DNA of 64,000 nt from RGIG4608 sp045643885 (GCA_045643885.1 JAZRFY010000014.1:1-64000), one strand, 5' to 3'. Counted from the first letter of the stretch, positions 9,474-18,424 are shown. The notes: generated by a model from the sequence alone, not told the origin. Numbers and translations are program-made.

Positions 9474-9827
9474 TTAGAGAGCTGCCTTAGCCTGCTCAAC
9501 AAGTGCTGCAAATGCTGCCTTGTCGTTAACTGCAAGCTCTGCAAGCATCTTTCTGTTAAGGTCAATACCAGCTTTTTTAAGTCCGTGCATGAACTGAGAG
9601 TAGTTGATGCCATTAACCTTAGCCTGTGCATTGATACGAGCGATCCAAAGAGAACGGAAGTCTCTCTTCTTAAGCTTTCTACCAGCGAATGCGTAGTTAC
9701 CGCTCTTCATTACGGCCTGCTTAGCCATCTTGAAGTGCTTGGACTTTGCACCCCAGTAACCCTTCGCAGCCTTAAGTACTTTATTTCTTCTCTTGCGAGT
9801 CATCATCGCGCCTTTAACTCTTGCCAT
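9474..9827 (-). CDS. rplT: 50S ribosomal protein L20
   Basis: Large-subunit protein needed early in 50S assembly and the usual autogenous repressor of this operon. The 117 residues begin MARVKGAMMTRKRRNKVLKAAKGY and contain the conserved FRSLWIARINAQAK segment. It is the third gene of infC-rpmI-rplT, 30 bases after rpmI, and is followed by a strong terminator. Ribosome binding site AGGAGGATAG precedes the ATG. Confidence 0.98.
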   Translation of the reverse strand: MARVKGAMMTRKRRNKVLKAAKGYWGAKSKHFKMAKQAVMKSGNYAFAGRKLKKRDFRSLWIARINAQAKVNGINYSQFMHGLKKAGIDLNRKMLAELAVNDKAAFAALVEQAKAAL

Positions 9828-9857
9828 TTTTCTATCCTCCTAATAAATTCTAAAAGA

Positions 9858-10052
9858 TTATTTCTGAATGAGTGCCTTGTAGTTAGCTGCCATAGCGTCG
9901 CTAAGGTAACCATTTACTCTACCCTGTCTAAGAGCCTTACCGGACTTCTTACCTGTCTTATGACGGCGGAAGCAGTGATTGAGCTTAACTTTACCTGTAC
10001 CTGTTACAGAAAATCTCTTGGATGAAGCCTTATGTGTTTTGATCTTTCCCAT
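9858..10052 (-). CDS. rpmI: 50S ribosomal protein L35
   Basis: Small basic large-subunit protein of 64 residues beginning MGKIKTHKASSKRFSVTGTG, the family signature, and ending in the usual lysine-rich tail. The start was set at the ATG preceded by AAAGGAGATAAAACA; the reading frame stays open 14 codons upstream but that part has no ribosome binding site and does not match L35. It lies between infC and rplT. Confidence 0.97.
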   Translation of the reverse strand: MGKIKTHKASSKRFSVTGTGKVKLNHCFRRHKTGKKSGKALRQGRVNGYLSDAMAANYKALIQK

Positions 10053-10135
10053 TGTTTTATCTCCTTTGATATTTGTTTCGGTTGCCCGAAGCATAATTTT
10101 TTATTTTAAGGTCATTGACCTATTTGTGTACCTGT

Positions 10136-10654
10136 TTATTTTTTAAGCGGTGAGATTACCATGCTAAGCATTCTTCCGTCAAGAACGGGCTTTTTATCAA
10201 CCGTTCCAAGCTCTTCACAAGCTGTGCGGAATTTTTCCATAATCTCTGCGCCAAGGTCCTGATGCGCCATTTCTCTTCCCTTAAAGCGAAGAACTACGCG
10301 AACCTTATTACCGCTCGACAAGAACTTGTGAGCGTGCTTAAGCTTTGTTTCAAAATCGTGATTTTCGATTCTGCAGGAGAGCTGAATTTCCTTAAGCTCA
10401 ACTGTCTGCTGCTTTTTCTTAGCCTCTTTTTCTCTCTTCTCACGTTCAAAGCGGAATTTTCCGAAATTCATAATCTTGCAAACGGGGGGATTTGAAGTTC
10501 CTGTCATCATAACGAGATCAAGACCGTCGTTATATGCCATTCTAAGAGCCTGTTCTGTGCTCATAATTCCAAGCTGTTCTCCGTCTGCGCCGATAACTCT
10601 GATCTCATTTGCTTCGATCTGCTCATTAATCAGCATTTCCTTTGCGTTAGCGAT
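10136..10654 (-). CDS. infC: Translation initiation factor IF-3, probable ATC start
   Basis: IF-3 binds the 30S subunit and polices start-codon choice. The N-terminal domain (INEQIEANEIRVIGADGEQLG) and the C-terminal domain (VRVVLRFKGREMAHQDLG, ending MVISPLKK) are complete. The frame has no canonical start near a ribosome binding site: GGAGG is followed after about 9 bases by ATC GCT AAC, giving 172 residues, normal for the family. IF-3 rejects such codons, so non-AUG starts (AUU, AUC, AUA) are the known basis of its autoregulation in other bacteria. The next internal ATG lies too close to its upstream purines to be attractive. The start is inferred; the gene identity is certain. Confidence 0.95.
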   Translation of the reverse strand: MANAKEMLINEQIEANEIRVIGADGEQLGIMSTEQALRMAYNDGLDLVMMTGTSNPPVCKIMNFGKFRFEREKREKEAKKKQQTVELKEIQLSCRIENHDFETKLKHAHKFLSSGNKVRVVLRFKGREMAHQDLGAEIMEKFRTACEELGTVDKKPVLDGRMLSMVISPLKK

Positions 10655-10657
10655 GGT

Positions 10658-10798
10658 TAAACACCTCCAAAAAAATAAAAGTCGTACGCAGTTTCCCCGT
10701 ACGACACACCTAGCCCCAATCAGAGCCATTATATCAAAAATATCAACACAAGCGCACCAATGTGGCAGGGTGAGAACGGGTAGTTCTGCTTCATTACT
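10658..10798 (-). promoter_or_regulatory. infC leader: infC leader with attenuator hairpin (L20-leader type)
   Basis: About 140 bases between the promoter and infC. The 3' end holds a hairpin with arms GTCGTACG and CGTACGAC (10681-10704), followed on the minus strand by TTTTATTTTTTT and then directly by the infC Shine-Dalgarno sequence. This is an intrinsic terminator placed before the operon. In Firmicutes the equivalent leader is controlled by L20 (Rfam L20_leader); assignment to that family here rests on position and architecture, not on a covariance search. Confidence 0.75.
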
Positions 10799-10803
10799 GA
10801 TGT

Positions 10804-10832
10804 ATTTTACCACAACAACGCGATTTTGTCAA
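10804..10832 (-). promoter_or_regulatory. Sigma-A promoter of infC operon
   Basis: TTGACA and TAAAAT separated by 17 bases on the minus strand, placed just upstream of the leader. Confidence 0.85.
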
Positions 10833-10887
10833 TAGTTTTTTAAAAAATATTTTCATCAATTTTGCGCTGAGGTTTTATCAGAATCGT

Positions 10888-10969
10888 GTCGGACTTTGAT
10901 TTACGCAAGCACTGTCTTTAACCCGTAAATCCGACTTATTGATTATACCACAAATCACAATTTTGTCAA
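10888..10969 (-). promoter_or_regulatory. Second upstream promoter and long stem-loop
   Basis: A further consensus promoter (TTGACA, 16 bases, TATAAT at 10942-10969) points toward infC. Its first transcribed bases fold into a long hairpin (10888-10935) with arms GTCGG/CCGAC and ATTTACG/CGTAAAT and a bulge. No coding sequence fits. It may be a second infC promoter or a short noncoding RNA; no uridine-rich terminator follows the hairpin, which favours the first reading. Confidence 0.6.
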
Positions 10970-10989
10970 TATTTTTTTGTTTTCCCATA

Positions 10990-11018
10990 TTGAAAAAACC
11001 ACCCGTTTGTGATATGAT
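10990..11018 (+). promoter_or_regulatory. Sigma-A promoter of pcrA
   Basis: TTGAAA, 17-base spacer, TATGAT, ending 28 bases before the pcrA start codon; divergent from the infC promoters. Confidence 0.8.
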
Positions 11019-11046
11019 AATTATATAATAATTAAATGGAGAAAAT

Positions 11047-13437
11047 ATGACCAATTTAGACGATAGATACTTAAAAGCAAAGAGGGCTTTGTTTGAAAAG
11101 GCATACAGTGAATTGAATGCCGAGCAGCGCAAGGCAGTCTTCTCGGTTGACGGTCCCCTTCTCATCCTTGCAGGTGCAGGAAGTGGAAAAACCACCGTTC
11201 TTGTCAAACGAATAGCCTTCATTATTAAATACGGCAATGCCTATGCAAGTGACTACGTTCCCTTCGACATTGCAGAGCCCGACGTGGCTCGTCTTGAAAA
11301 TGCGATAAATCGCACAAAAGAGGAGATCCTTCCCCTTCTCGATCAGTTCAAAGAGAAGCCTTGTGCTCCTTGGAGAATGCTTGCCATCACATTCACAAAC
11401 AAGGCAGCAGGTGAGATTCGTTCAAGAATCAACGCGCAACTTGGTGAAAGTGATATTTCAAGTGAGATTTGGAGTGGCACCTTCCACTCCGTTTGCCTTC
11501 GCATCTTGCGAGTGCACGCGGACAAGCTTGGCTATTATACCGGATTTTCAATCTATGACCAGGACGATAGCAAAAAGGCAATCACAACCTGCATGAAGGA
11601 CCTCGACATCGACGTTAAATCCTTGCCCGTAAAAAACGTACAAAACACAATTTCACGCGCAAAGGACAAGATGATTACCCCCGAGGAATTCTACAGTGAG
11701 GTCGGAAACGATTTCCGTTTGAAGCAAATCGCGAAAATCTATGAGGCATATCAAAACAAGCTCAAGGCATCAAACGCCTTCGACTTTGACGATATCATTA
11801 TGCAAACAGTCATCCTTCTTCGCAAGTTCCCCGAGGTTCGAGAATATTATCAGAACAGATTCCGTTACGTTTGCGTCGATGAGTATCAGGATACTAACGA
11901 GGCTCAGTTTGCCCTCACCGCACTTTTGTCAGGCGGGCACGGAAACATAATGGTTGTTGGTGACGATGACCAGAGCATCTACCGATTCAGAGGAGCTACC
12001 ATCGAAAACATCCTTAACTTTGACAAAACCTTCCCTTCCGCCAAGATTATTCGTCTTGAGCAAAACTACCGTTCCACCCAAAATATTCTCGATGCGGCAA
12101 ACGCCGTTATCAGAAACAACACGGGCAGAAAGGGCAAAACTCTTTGGACAAATGCCGGCAAGGGTGAAAAGATACATCTTAAAAAGGTTTTTGACCACAA
12201 CGAAGAAGCAAGATATATTTGCGACAAAATTCAAAAGATGGTCAGTGAGGGCAAGGAATACAGAGATTTTGCCCTTTTATACAGAAATAATGCTCAGTCA
12301 AGCACTATTGAGCGTACGTTTGCAAAAAGTGGTGTGCCATATCGAATCATCGGTGGCGTTCGATTTGCAGATAGAAAAGAAATCAAGGATATCGTTGCAT
12401 ATCTTCAGCTCATCCAAAATCACAACGACGATGAGCGCCTTGTTAGAATCATCAACGAGCCCAAACGAAAGATCGGTGACAAGACCATCGAGGGCGTTCG
12501 CGTGATAGCTCGCGAAGAGGGCTGCTCAATGTTCAAAATAATCGAAAATGCCGACAAATACGTTGCTCTTTCAAAGAGTGCAGATAAGCTTCTTGAATTT
12601 GCAGCATTGATAAATTATCTCACCTCACTCATCGGTGAAACCACACTTGAGGCATTCATCAATCAGGTAATGGACAGATCCGGCTACAGACAAATGCTCA
12701 TAAGTGCAGGTGAGGTTGAACGCGACCGACTTGAAAACCTTGAGGAATTCTTGACGGGTGCTATCGAATACGAAAGCAATTACGTTGACGATGGCTCTTA
12801 TACAAGTGTTCTTGAAGGCTTTATGGAAGAAACCAGCCTCGTTGCCGACGTTGACCGTTATGACGAAACGGCAGACGCCGTGGTCCTTATGACGGCTCAC
12901 AGTGCAAAGGGACTTGAATTTCCATACGTTTTCCTTCCAGGTATGGAGGAAGGACTCTTCCCCTCTATGCAGTCCATCACTGCAACAAGTGCTGAGGTCG
13001 AGGAGGAGCGCCGTCTTGCCTACGTTGCTATCACAAGAGCCAAAAAGGAGCTTTTCATCGTTCACACAAATCAAAGAATGCTCTACGGAAGAACGCAGTT
13101 CAATCCCGAATCGAGATTCTTGCAGGAAATTCCCGAGGAGCTTATCGACAAGGAAAGATCACCATACGATAAGAAAAAGCCCGTATATTCCTATAGTGAG
13201 GACTCATACCGTCCAGTTTACGATACTCTCACGATTAACGCGATCCCCAAAAAGCCCACACAGACTCAAACAGCCTCTGCGCTTGAGCCCGGTGATAGAG
13301 TATATCACGCCACATTCGGTGAGGGTGACCTTATAAGCGTTAAACGAATGGGTGCAGACTGGCTCTATGAGGTAGTATTTGACAAGGTCGGCACGAAAAA
13401 GCTTATGGCAACCTATGCAAAGCTTAAGAAAATATAA
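11047..13437 (+). CDS. pcrA: ATP-dependent DNA helicase PcrA/UvrD
   Basis: Superfamily 1A 3'-5' helicase used in nucleotide excision repair and replication fork maintenance. Motifs in order: GAGSGKTT (Walker A), FTNKAAGEI, VDEYQDTN (Walker B), VGDDDQSIYRFRGA, TAHSAKGLEF and YVAITRAKKELF. The C-terminal 60 residues (ALEPGDRVYHATFGEGDLISV) form the Tudor-like RNA polymerase-binding segment seen in PcrA. An insertion of about 40 residues lies near residues 65-105 (NAYASDYVPFDIAEPD), between the Walker A motif and FTNKAAGEI. Length 796. It is transcribed alone with its own promoter and terminator. Confidence 0.96.
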   Translation: MTNLDDRYLKAKRALFEKAYSELNAEQRKAVFSVDGPLLILAGAGSGKTTVLVKRIAFIIKYGNAYASDYVPFDIAEPDVARLENAINRTKEEILPLLDQFKEKPCAPWRMLAITFTNKAAGEIRSRINAQLGESDISSEIWSGTFHSVCLRILRVHADKLGYYTGFSIYDQDDSKKAITTCMKDLDIDVKSLPVKNVQNTISRAKDKMITPEEFYSEVGNDFRLKQIAKIYEAYQNKLKASNAFDFDDIIMQTVILLRKFPEVREYYQNRFRYVCVDEYQDTNEAQFALTALLSGGHGNIMVVGDDDQSIYRFRGATIENILNFDKTFPSAKIIRLEQNYRSTQNILDAANAVIRNNTGRKGKTLWTNAGKGEKIHLKKVFDHNEEARYICDKIQKMVSEGKEYRDFALLYRNNAQSSTIERTFAKSGVPYRIIGGVRFADRKEIKDIVAYLQLIQNHNDDERLVRIINEPKRKIGDKTIEGVRVIAREEGCSMFKIIENADKYVALSKSADKLLEFAALINYLTSLIGETTLEAFINQVMDRSGYRQMLISAGEVERDRLENLEEFLTGAIEYESNYVDDGSYTSVLEGFMEETSLVADVDRYDETADAVVLMTAHSAKGLEFPYVFLPGMEEGLFPSMQSITATSAEVEEERRLAYVAITRAKKELFIVHTNQRMLYGRTQFNPESRFLQEIPEELIDKERSPYDKKKPVYSYSEDSYRPVYDTLTINAIPKKPTQTQTASALEPGDRVYHATFGEGDLISVKRMGADWLYEVVFDKVGTKKLMATYAKLKKI

Positions 13438-13450
13438 CAAACAAAAACAA

Positions 13451-13482
13451 CCCCCGACGGATTTCGTCGGGGGTATTTGATT
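13451..13482. terminator. Terminator between convergent pcrA and 13487 gene
   Basis: Arms CCCCCGACG and CGTCGGGGG around GATTT; the T-rich side follows on the plus strand and A-rich sequence on the other, so it can serve both genes. Confidence 0.85.
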
Positions 13483-13486
13483 TAAA

Positions 13487-14176
13487 TCACATATTGAAAA
13501 GTTCAATCTTTCTCTTTACGTAGTAAACCATTCTGTTCTGGATATAGCTTGCGTTTTCATCAAGGAAGGCTGCAGCCTCACCAACACTTGCTTCACCTGA
13601 AAGTCTATACATATTGAGTGCTCTTGCAAGCTCGTCGTCACCGTTCTTCAAAAGGCATTCCTGAATATCTGCAAAATCAACGTCGGGAAGCTCATAGAAC
13701 ATTCTCCACGCCTTCTTGGAGTGATGCACCTGAAGGTCGGAAAGCATCTTATATGCAACAAGGATTTTGAAAACACCCTCTTTGCCGAACACCTCTTCGT
13801 TTGAAGAGAAAATGCTGTCCTTCCAAAGAGCCAAGGGAGTACCCCAGGCATCCATGATATAATTATTCATCTGCTTATCAACGATATCGAATGTAAGGTC
13901 GTCGATAGCCATTGCCTTTTTCTTTCCGTTGGCATTGAGGAAATAGTTAAACGTTTTGCTTTCTTCCTTCTTGCCGGGGATCACCTTATAGGTATCTATG
14001 TAAGCAAGGTATCCAACCATACCTGCAAGCACAAGGAAAAGCAAAGCAACAACGATAAGTACAACGGTGGTAAATGCAGACTCTGTATTGAGTGCAAAAA
14101 CAAAGCAAAGTAGAGAAAGCACAACGGACACCGCAGCGCCTATCCACATAAGCATATTAAGAGTTTTTTTATTCAT
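13487..14176 (-). CDS. Hypothetical protein with two N-terminal membrane segments
   Basis: Not recognised. It has 229 residues. Two hydrophobic helices (about residues 9-30 and 36-60) anchor a cytoplasmic or exported soluble domain of about 160 residues rich in helices (DLTFDIVDKQMNNYIMDAWGTPLALWKDSIF...). No catalytic motif or cysteine pattern is visible. AGGAGG precedes the ATG and a promoter lies upstream, so it is a real, probably monocistronic gene. It lies head to tail downstream of comEC in the same direction, but separated by its own promoter. Confidence 0.75.
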   Translation of the reverse strand: MNKKTLNMLMWIGAAVSVVLSLLCFVFALNTESAFTTVVLIVVALLFLVLAGMVGYLAYIDTYKVIPGKKEESKTFNYFLNANGKKKAMAIDDLTFDIVDKQMNNYIMDAWGTPLALWKDSIFSSNEEVFGKEGVFKILVAYKMLSDLQVHHSKKAWRMFYELPDVDFADIQECLLKNGDDELARALNMYRLSGEASVGEAAAFLDENASYIQNRMVYYVKRKIELFNM

Positions 14177-14215
14177 AAATTCCTCCTATAATACAAGCAA
14201 TATAATACTGTATTT

Positions 14216-14244
14216 ATTCTAACACATCATTTTGATTTTTTCAA
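14216..14244 (-). promoter_or_regulatory. Sigma-A promoter of the 13487-14176 gene
   Basis: TTGAAA, 17-base spacer, TAGAAT on the minus strand, about 40 bases before the start codon. Confidence 0.7.
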
Positions 14245-14264
14245 TAGAATTTTGAATATTTATA

Positions 14265-16541
14265 TCATTTAAGGTCATATTTTTTATACTCGGAGTCAAC
14301 GTATACCTTAAAATCGTCAAGATAGGCTTCAACGTCGGAAAGAAGCACTGCTTCCCTGTCTGCAAAAACGATTTCAGCTCCCTTTTTCAGCCGGTAAAAC
14401 ACCTCGAAACGACTATTATATTTTCTTCCGTCCGAGCCAAAGATCACTACGTCACTTTGTGATATGAGGTCGGAGATGACATAGCTTTTCTCCAGTATAG
14501 TATCAAAATAAGGATTTTCAAGCACTGTGACCCTACTGTTTCCAAACAAGTAGCTAAAAGCAACGCTGGGGTGCGAATAATCTGCCGAATATGCTCTCTC
14601 ACTTATGTACAAGCTTCCACCAAGAATATCAAGACTTGTACCTGAATCATAAACATAAACACCGATGTTCTTATTTTCAAGAGCTAAAGCTATCGCACTC
14701 ATATGCATAAGCTCATTCTCGTTTTGAGGTGTCGGGAGATAGACCTCATGCACAATAAAATCATCCGTCATACGGTCAAGTGAAATCGCATGATAGCTGT
14801 GATAATGAGTCAATACTATACCGTCTATCTCTGTAAAGCAATTTTCCTTTGCCAAGGCAGCTCCGTCATAAAGATTTCCGTATCTTCCGTTTGACGCATC
14901 ACAAAGATACACTCCCTCAGAGGATGAAAGCACGATGCCGTCCCCCTTTAAATATTCCACTCTTACACTTCCCTCTCTCGATGCATTATAAAATAAAACG
15001 TTAACGCACAAAAGAAGGCAAAAGGCAACGCTCGGTATCGCAATAATCCATCTTCTCTTGAGCTTTATTGCAAACAAAACAAGCGAGATGGCAAAAAGCC
15101 CCCAAACTATGTATTCGATATTCGGATAAGAAAGTGAAAGCATAACACCCTCTATCGACGATATCACACTCACCGTAAAGCCCATAATATTTCCCATAAG
15201 TCCTGCAAGATAGGTAACAAATGAGCCAACAAATAAAATCTTATAAAGCAACAATGAAAGCAATGCCAATACCATAAACGCCTCGCACACAAGTCCCATA
15301 AAAAGATTTGTAAACAAGGTTGCAAGGGATACCTCGGCAAAATATTTCATAATAAGCGGCAATGTAAATGTAAAAACGCATATCGATGCTATCGCACTGC
15401 TCAAAAGATATTTCAGTGCCTTTTTAAAAATTTTATCGGTGTCACTTGGCACAAAAAATGCGATTTTTGAACAAACGGTGCTTGATGCTATCACTCCAAA
15501 GGTAGATAAAAATGAAAGCTGAAGTCCAAGATCAAATACGGACACGGGTGATATTGCACATATCACCGAAACAGATACAAAAAGTGACGTCAAAGCATCA
15601 TTTCTTGATCTTGATATCGTTGAAAGATACAAAATAAGAAGCATCACCGCAGCACGGCAAGCCGATAGCTTAAAGCCAGTAAGAGCGATATATGATATTA
15701 CCAATGCAACCAAGATAGCAATTCGTATCCTCTTGTCAAGCAAAAGCTTTTTAAGAATATAATCAACAATGCCGATAAGTATTGCCACGTGGAGCCCACT
15801 GAGCGCAAGCATATGATATGCACCTGCACGCTTAAAATCCCTCATCTCGGCATCCCCAAGGGCTTCTCTGTTACCCAGCAGCAATGCACTTGCAAGTGCT
15901 CCGTTCTTGCTTCCTAAAATTGCCTTAAGGGTTGCAGAAATACGCGAATTCAAGGATAAAAGCGTCAATCTTAAATTGCTCTTGCTACCCTTGATTTCAA
16001 GCGAGTCCTCATCATTTGCAACGCACACAATATAGGCGTCTCGCAAATCACCGTTCTTAAGAAGAGCCGCATCATCATAGGCATTTATCCCCATAAGATC
16101 CACCTTGCATTCAAGCTTGTCCCCTAAGGACAAGTCTGATGCAAACTCCGTTACCAATATGGCATCGAAGGATGCTTTCTCACCGTCGACCGACTCGATT
16201 CGCACCACGCTCTCACTCATATAGGGATAGCTCGAAGAAATCTCAATAACGTATCCCTCTATCACACGCTCACCCGAATATTTTTCAACGGTTCTTTGAG
16301 AAATCGCAGAGGATATTCCACCAATTGACGAGCCTAAAACAGATGAAATCATCAAAAGAATAAGCAATGTGCGTACATTTTTCTTCCCAAATCCAAGCTT
16401 GTGAAAAATCAGGAGCAAAATTATTAATGAAAGCACAAATATCGCAAGATATAAAAGCACGTTCGTAATCTGCGATATGCTCAAAAACGCTAAAAATATA
16501 AGCAATATCAATATAAGATAGCGCTTGTTAAAACCGTTCAT
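14265..16541 (-). CDS. comEC: ComEC/Rec2-family DNA uptake channel with degenerate nuclease motif
   Basis: Inner-membrane channel for single-stranded DNA in transformation. It starts with two or three membrane helices and a DUF4131-type OB-like domain (about residues 60-180), then the competence domain with GNREALGDAEMRDFKRAGAYHMLALSGLHVAIL and many helices, and ends in a metallo-beta-lactamase-like domain (about 520-758). In that domain the metal motif HxHxDH reads HYHSYH (about residues 579-584) and the later HHGS-type motif is replaced by IFGSDG, so the external nuclease is probably inactive. AGGAG precedes the ATG. No comEA or comFA is nearby. Confidence 0.92.
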   Translation of the reverse strand: MNGFNKRYLILILLIFLAFLSISQITNVLLYLAIFVLSLIILLLIFHKLGFGKKNVRTLLILLMISSVLGSSIGGISSAISQRTVEKYSGERVIEGYVIEISSSYPYMSESVVRIESVDGEKASFDAILVTEFASDLSLGDKLECKVDLMGINAYDDAALLKNGDLRDAYIVCVANDEDSLEIKGSKSNLRLTLLSLNSRISATLKAILGSKNGALASALLLGNREALGDAEMRDFKRAGAYHMLALSGLHVAILIGIVDYILKKLLLDKRIRIAILVALVISYIALTGFKLSACRAAVMLLILYLSTISRSRNDALTSLFVSVSVICAISPVSVFDLGLQLSFLSTFGVIASSTVCSKIAFFVPSDTDKIFKKALKYLLSSAIASICVFTFTLPLIMKYFAEVSLATLFTNLFMGLVCEAFMVLALLSLLLYKILFVGSFVTYLAGLMGNIMGFTVSVISSIEGVMLSLSYPNIEYIVWGLFAISLVLFAIKLKRRWIIAIPSVAFCLLLCVNVLFYNASREGSVRVEYLKGDGIVLSSSEGVYLCDASNGRYGNLYDGAALAKENCFTEIDGIVLTHYHSYHAISLDRMTDDFIVHEVYLPTPQNENELMHMSAIALALENKNIGVYVYDSGTSLDILGGSLYISERAYSADYSHPSVAFSYLFGNSRVTVLENPYFDTILEKSYVISDLISQSDVVIFGSDGRKYNSRFEVFYRLKKGAEIVFADREAVLLSDVEAYLDDFKVYVDSEYKKYDLK

Positions 16542-16573
16542 TGAAAACTCCTAAAAAATTTTGAAATAAATTG

Positions 16574-16602
16574 TTGACAAATCATTAAAAAGTATGTATA
16601 AT
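16574..16602 (+). promoter_or_regulatory. Sigma-A promoter of the acyl carrier protein gene
   Basis: TTGACA, 17-base spacer, TATAAT; a near-perfect promoter about 90 bases before the start codon. Confidence 0.88.
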
Positions 16603-16691
16603 GTGTACAAGTGGCAAAAAGTGTATAACTTTTGCATATTTATACTCACATAGCCAATACACACGATTACACACTATTTAAGGAGATTACT

Positions 16692-16913
16692 ATGTTTGAA
16701 AAAGTAAAACAGATTCTTATCGATGAGCTTCAGGTTGAAGAAAACCTCATCACTCTCGACGCAGAGCTTGCTAACGACCTTGGTATCAATTCCATCGAGC
16801 TTGCTGACCTTGTTATGATCTGCGAAGATAAATTCGACATTGAGATCAGCGATGAAAACATCGGTCAGTTCGTTACAATCCGTGACGTTGTTAACTATCT
16901 CGAAACACTTTAA
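16692..16913 (+). CDS. acpP: Acyl carrier protein
   Basis: 73-residue acidic four-helix carrier. The 4'-phosphopantetheine site reads LGINSIELADLV, with the serine in the usual place but NSIE instead of the common DSLD/DSLE. It ends DVVNYLETL. Start ATG follows AGGAGATTACT; the frame is open upstream without a ribosome binding site. It is monocistronic between its own promoter and a strong terminator and is not beside fab genes, so it could be the housekeeping ACP or a specialised paralogue. I cannot decide this from the window. Confidence 0.85.
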   Translation: MFEKVKQILIDELQVEENLITLDAELANDLGINSIELADLVMICEDKFDIEISDENIGQFVTIRDVVNYLETL

Positions 16914-16932
16914 TTTAAACATTTATCGAAAT

Positions 16933-16982
16933 AGAACGGTCTGCTATGCATCAGCATAAACGCAGACCGTTCTGTTTTTTTT
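16933..16982 (+). terminator. Terminator of the acyl carrier protein gene
   Basis: Perfect 12-base arms AGAACGGTCTGC and GCAGACCGTTCT followed by G and eight T residues. Confidence 0.92.
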
Positions 16983-17421
16983 ATCTTCTTGCCTTGAAAA
17001 AGCCTGAAAGAAGCTCTCTGCTCTCTTCCTCGCACGTGCCCTTTTCAACGCGTACCTTATATAAAAGCGGATAGGAGTTAAGATTAAGCACACTCCCAAA
17101 TGATCCCGCGTTGGAATCCTTCAAAGCATAATATACACAGCCAAGTCTTGCATTGAGTATCGCGCCTGCACACATAGGACACGGCTCAAGAGTAACGTAC
17201 ATTTCGCAGTCGGAAAGTCTCCATCTGCCAAGCTTTTTGCACGCGCGCTCTATTGCAAGTATCTCTGCGTGCGCTGTAGCACTCTGCCCTGTCTCTCTTT
17301 CATTAAAGGCCTCTGCAATTATTTCATTGTCCTTGACTATTACGGCTCCCACAGGAACATCCCCTGCCTCAAATGCAATTTTAGCATTTTCAAGAGCTCT
17401 TTTCATAAATTCGTTTTTCAT
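16981..17421 (-). CDS. tadA: tRNA-specific adenosine deaminase TadA
   Basis: Zinc deaminase that converts adenosine 34 to inosine in tRNA-Arg(ACG). The zinc ligands and proton shuttle are visible in HAEILA and EPCPMCAGAI. The 146-residue length is normal. Its start codon overlaps the stop codon of the upstream CPBP gene, so it is translationally coupled to the alr-CPBP-CPBP operon. The end abuts the poly-T of the convergent acyl carrier protein terminator. Confidence 0.94.
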   Translation of the reverse strand: MKNEFMKRALENAKIAFEAGDVPVGAVIVKDNEIIAEAFNERETGQSATAHAEILAIERACKKLGRWRLSDCEMYVTLEPCPMCAGAILNARLGCVYYALKDSNAGSFGSVLNLNSYPLLYKVRVEKGTCEEESRELLSGFFKARR

Positions 17422-18422
17422 TATGCAATCACGCTAAGCCAGATAAGTCCAATCATTATCAAAAGAGAATATATCGTAAAGATAACAACTCCCGTCGAGA
17501 AAAATCCCGATATTCTCTCTCTTACGCTCAACGGCATAACGGCTTCTCCGTTTTCGTCGGGCTTTAAAATCAGCTTATCGATAAGCCTTCCTTTTTTCTT
17601 AACGTATACTATAATTCCCACAAGTGATATCAAAGAAATCACAAGTATTGCAATATCGGACACAGTAATATAGGTAGATGCCACCTTTTCTCCAAGGTGA
17701 GCATTTATTATATCGGCAATTGCTGACGTTCCGTTATTTATCATATGAACGATAATCGGAATGGCAATGCTCTTTGTTTCAACGTATATCCAGGCCAGCA
17801 GCACTCCACCCACAAAGGCATAGATTATTTGCTCGGCATTGGTATGCATAAGAGCAAAAAGAGCTGCACTTGCAAGTATTGCCGTACCCTTTCCGTAAAC
17901 CGTTAACGCCTTACAAATCGTGTTTCTAAAGAAATATTCCTCAACTACCGAGGGAATTATCACAGATGATGCAAGATATATGATTATCTGATATGGATGC
18001 TCAAGCTCCACGCTCCAAAGATTGGTTGACGTAAAATCAGAGTAATTTCCAAACGCGTTAACCAGGAAATAATTGAGATAGGAAGCAAGGATAATTGCCC
18101 CAAGAGAAAATCCCACTGCAAAAACGGCAACCGTTTTGGGCATTTTTTCACTTTCTATGGGTTCATATACTTCTCTATCTGCATTTTTATTCATTTTTAT
18201 GAATATATTCATTGGAATAATGAAGCCGAACATGTATACGGCACACTCACCGATTCCATATGCGATATCGTGCGCCATCCCCTCTCCCCACACGGAGATA
18301 AGTAGTACACTGATTATAGAAAGAATTCCTCCAAGAAGTGCCATAACGCCTTGATTTATCATCATGGCAATGGCAATTTGATTCATAAGTGAGGAATATA
18401 TTTGTTTACTTTGTTTGTTCAT
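17421..18422 (-). CDS. CPBP-family intramembrane metalloprotease (paralogue 1)
   Basis: Integral membrane protein of 333 residues with about eight hydrophobic helices. The Abi/CPBP motifs are visible: EEYFFRN (motif 1), ALMHTN (motif 2) and IVHMINNGTSA (motif 3), which place two glutamates and two histidines in the membrane as in Rce1-type proteases. The substrate is unknown; relatives act in bacteriocin immunity, prenylated-protein processing or anti-sigma factor cleavage. It ends with a cytoplasmic tail that resembles that of the next gene (GEAVMPLSVRERISGFFS), so the two are likely tandem duplicates. A Shine-Dalgarno sequence is not evident, suggesting coupling to its upstream neighbour. 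Confidence 0.88.
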   Translation of the reverse strand: MNKQSKQIYSSLMNQIAIAMMINQGVMALLGGILSIISVLLISVWGEGMAHDIAYGIGECAVYMFGFIIPMNIFIKMNKNADREVYEPIESEKMPKTVAVFAVGFSLGAIILASYLNYFLVNAFGNYSDFTSTNLWSVELEHPYQIIIYLASSVIIPSVVEEYFFRNTICKALTVYGKGTAILASAALFALMHTNAEQIIYAFVGGVLLAWIYVETKSIAIPIIVHMINNGTSAIADIINAHLGEKVASTYITVSDIAILVISLISLVGIIVYVKKKGRLIDKLILKPDENGEAVMPLSVRERISGFFSTGVVIFTIYSLLIMIGLIWLSVIA

Positions 18423-18424
18423 AT

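Noticed and set aside
10878..11237. 119-codon minus frame overlapping the start of pcrA
   Set aside because: It crosses the divergent promoter region and the 5' end of pcrA; no ribosome binding site.
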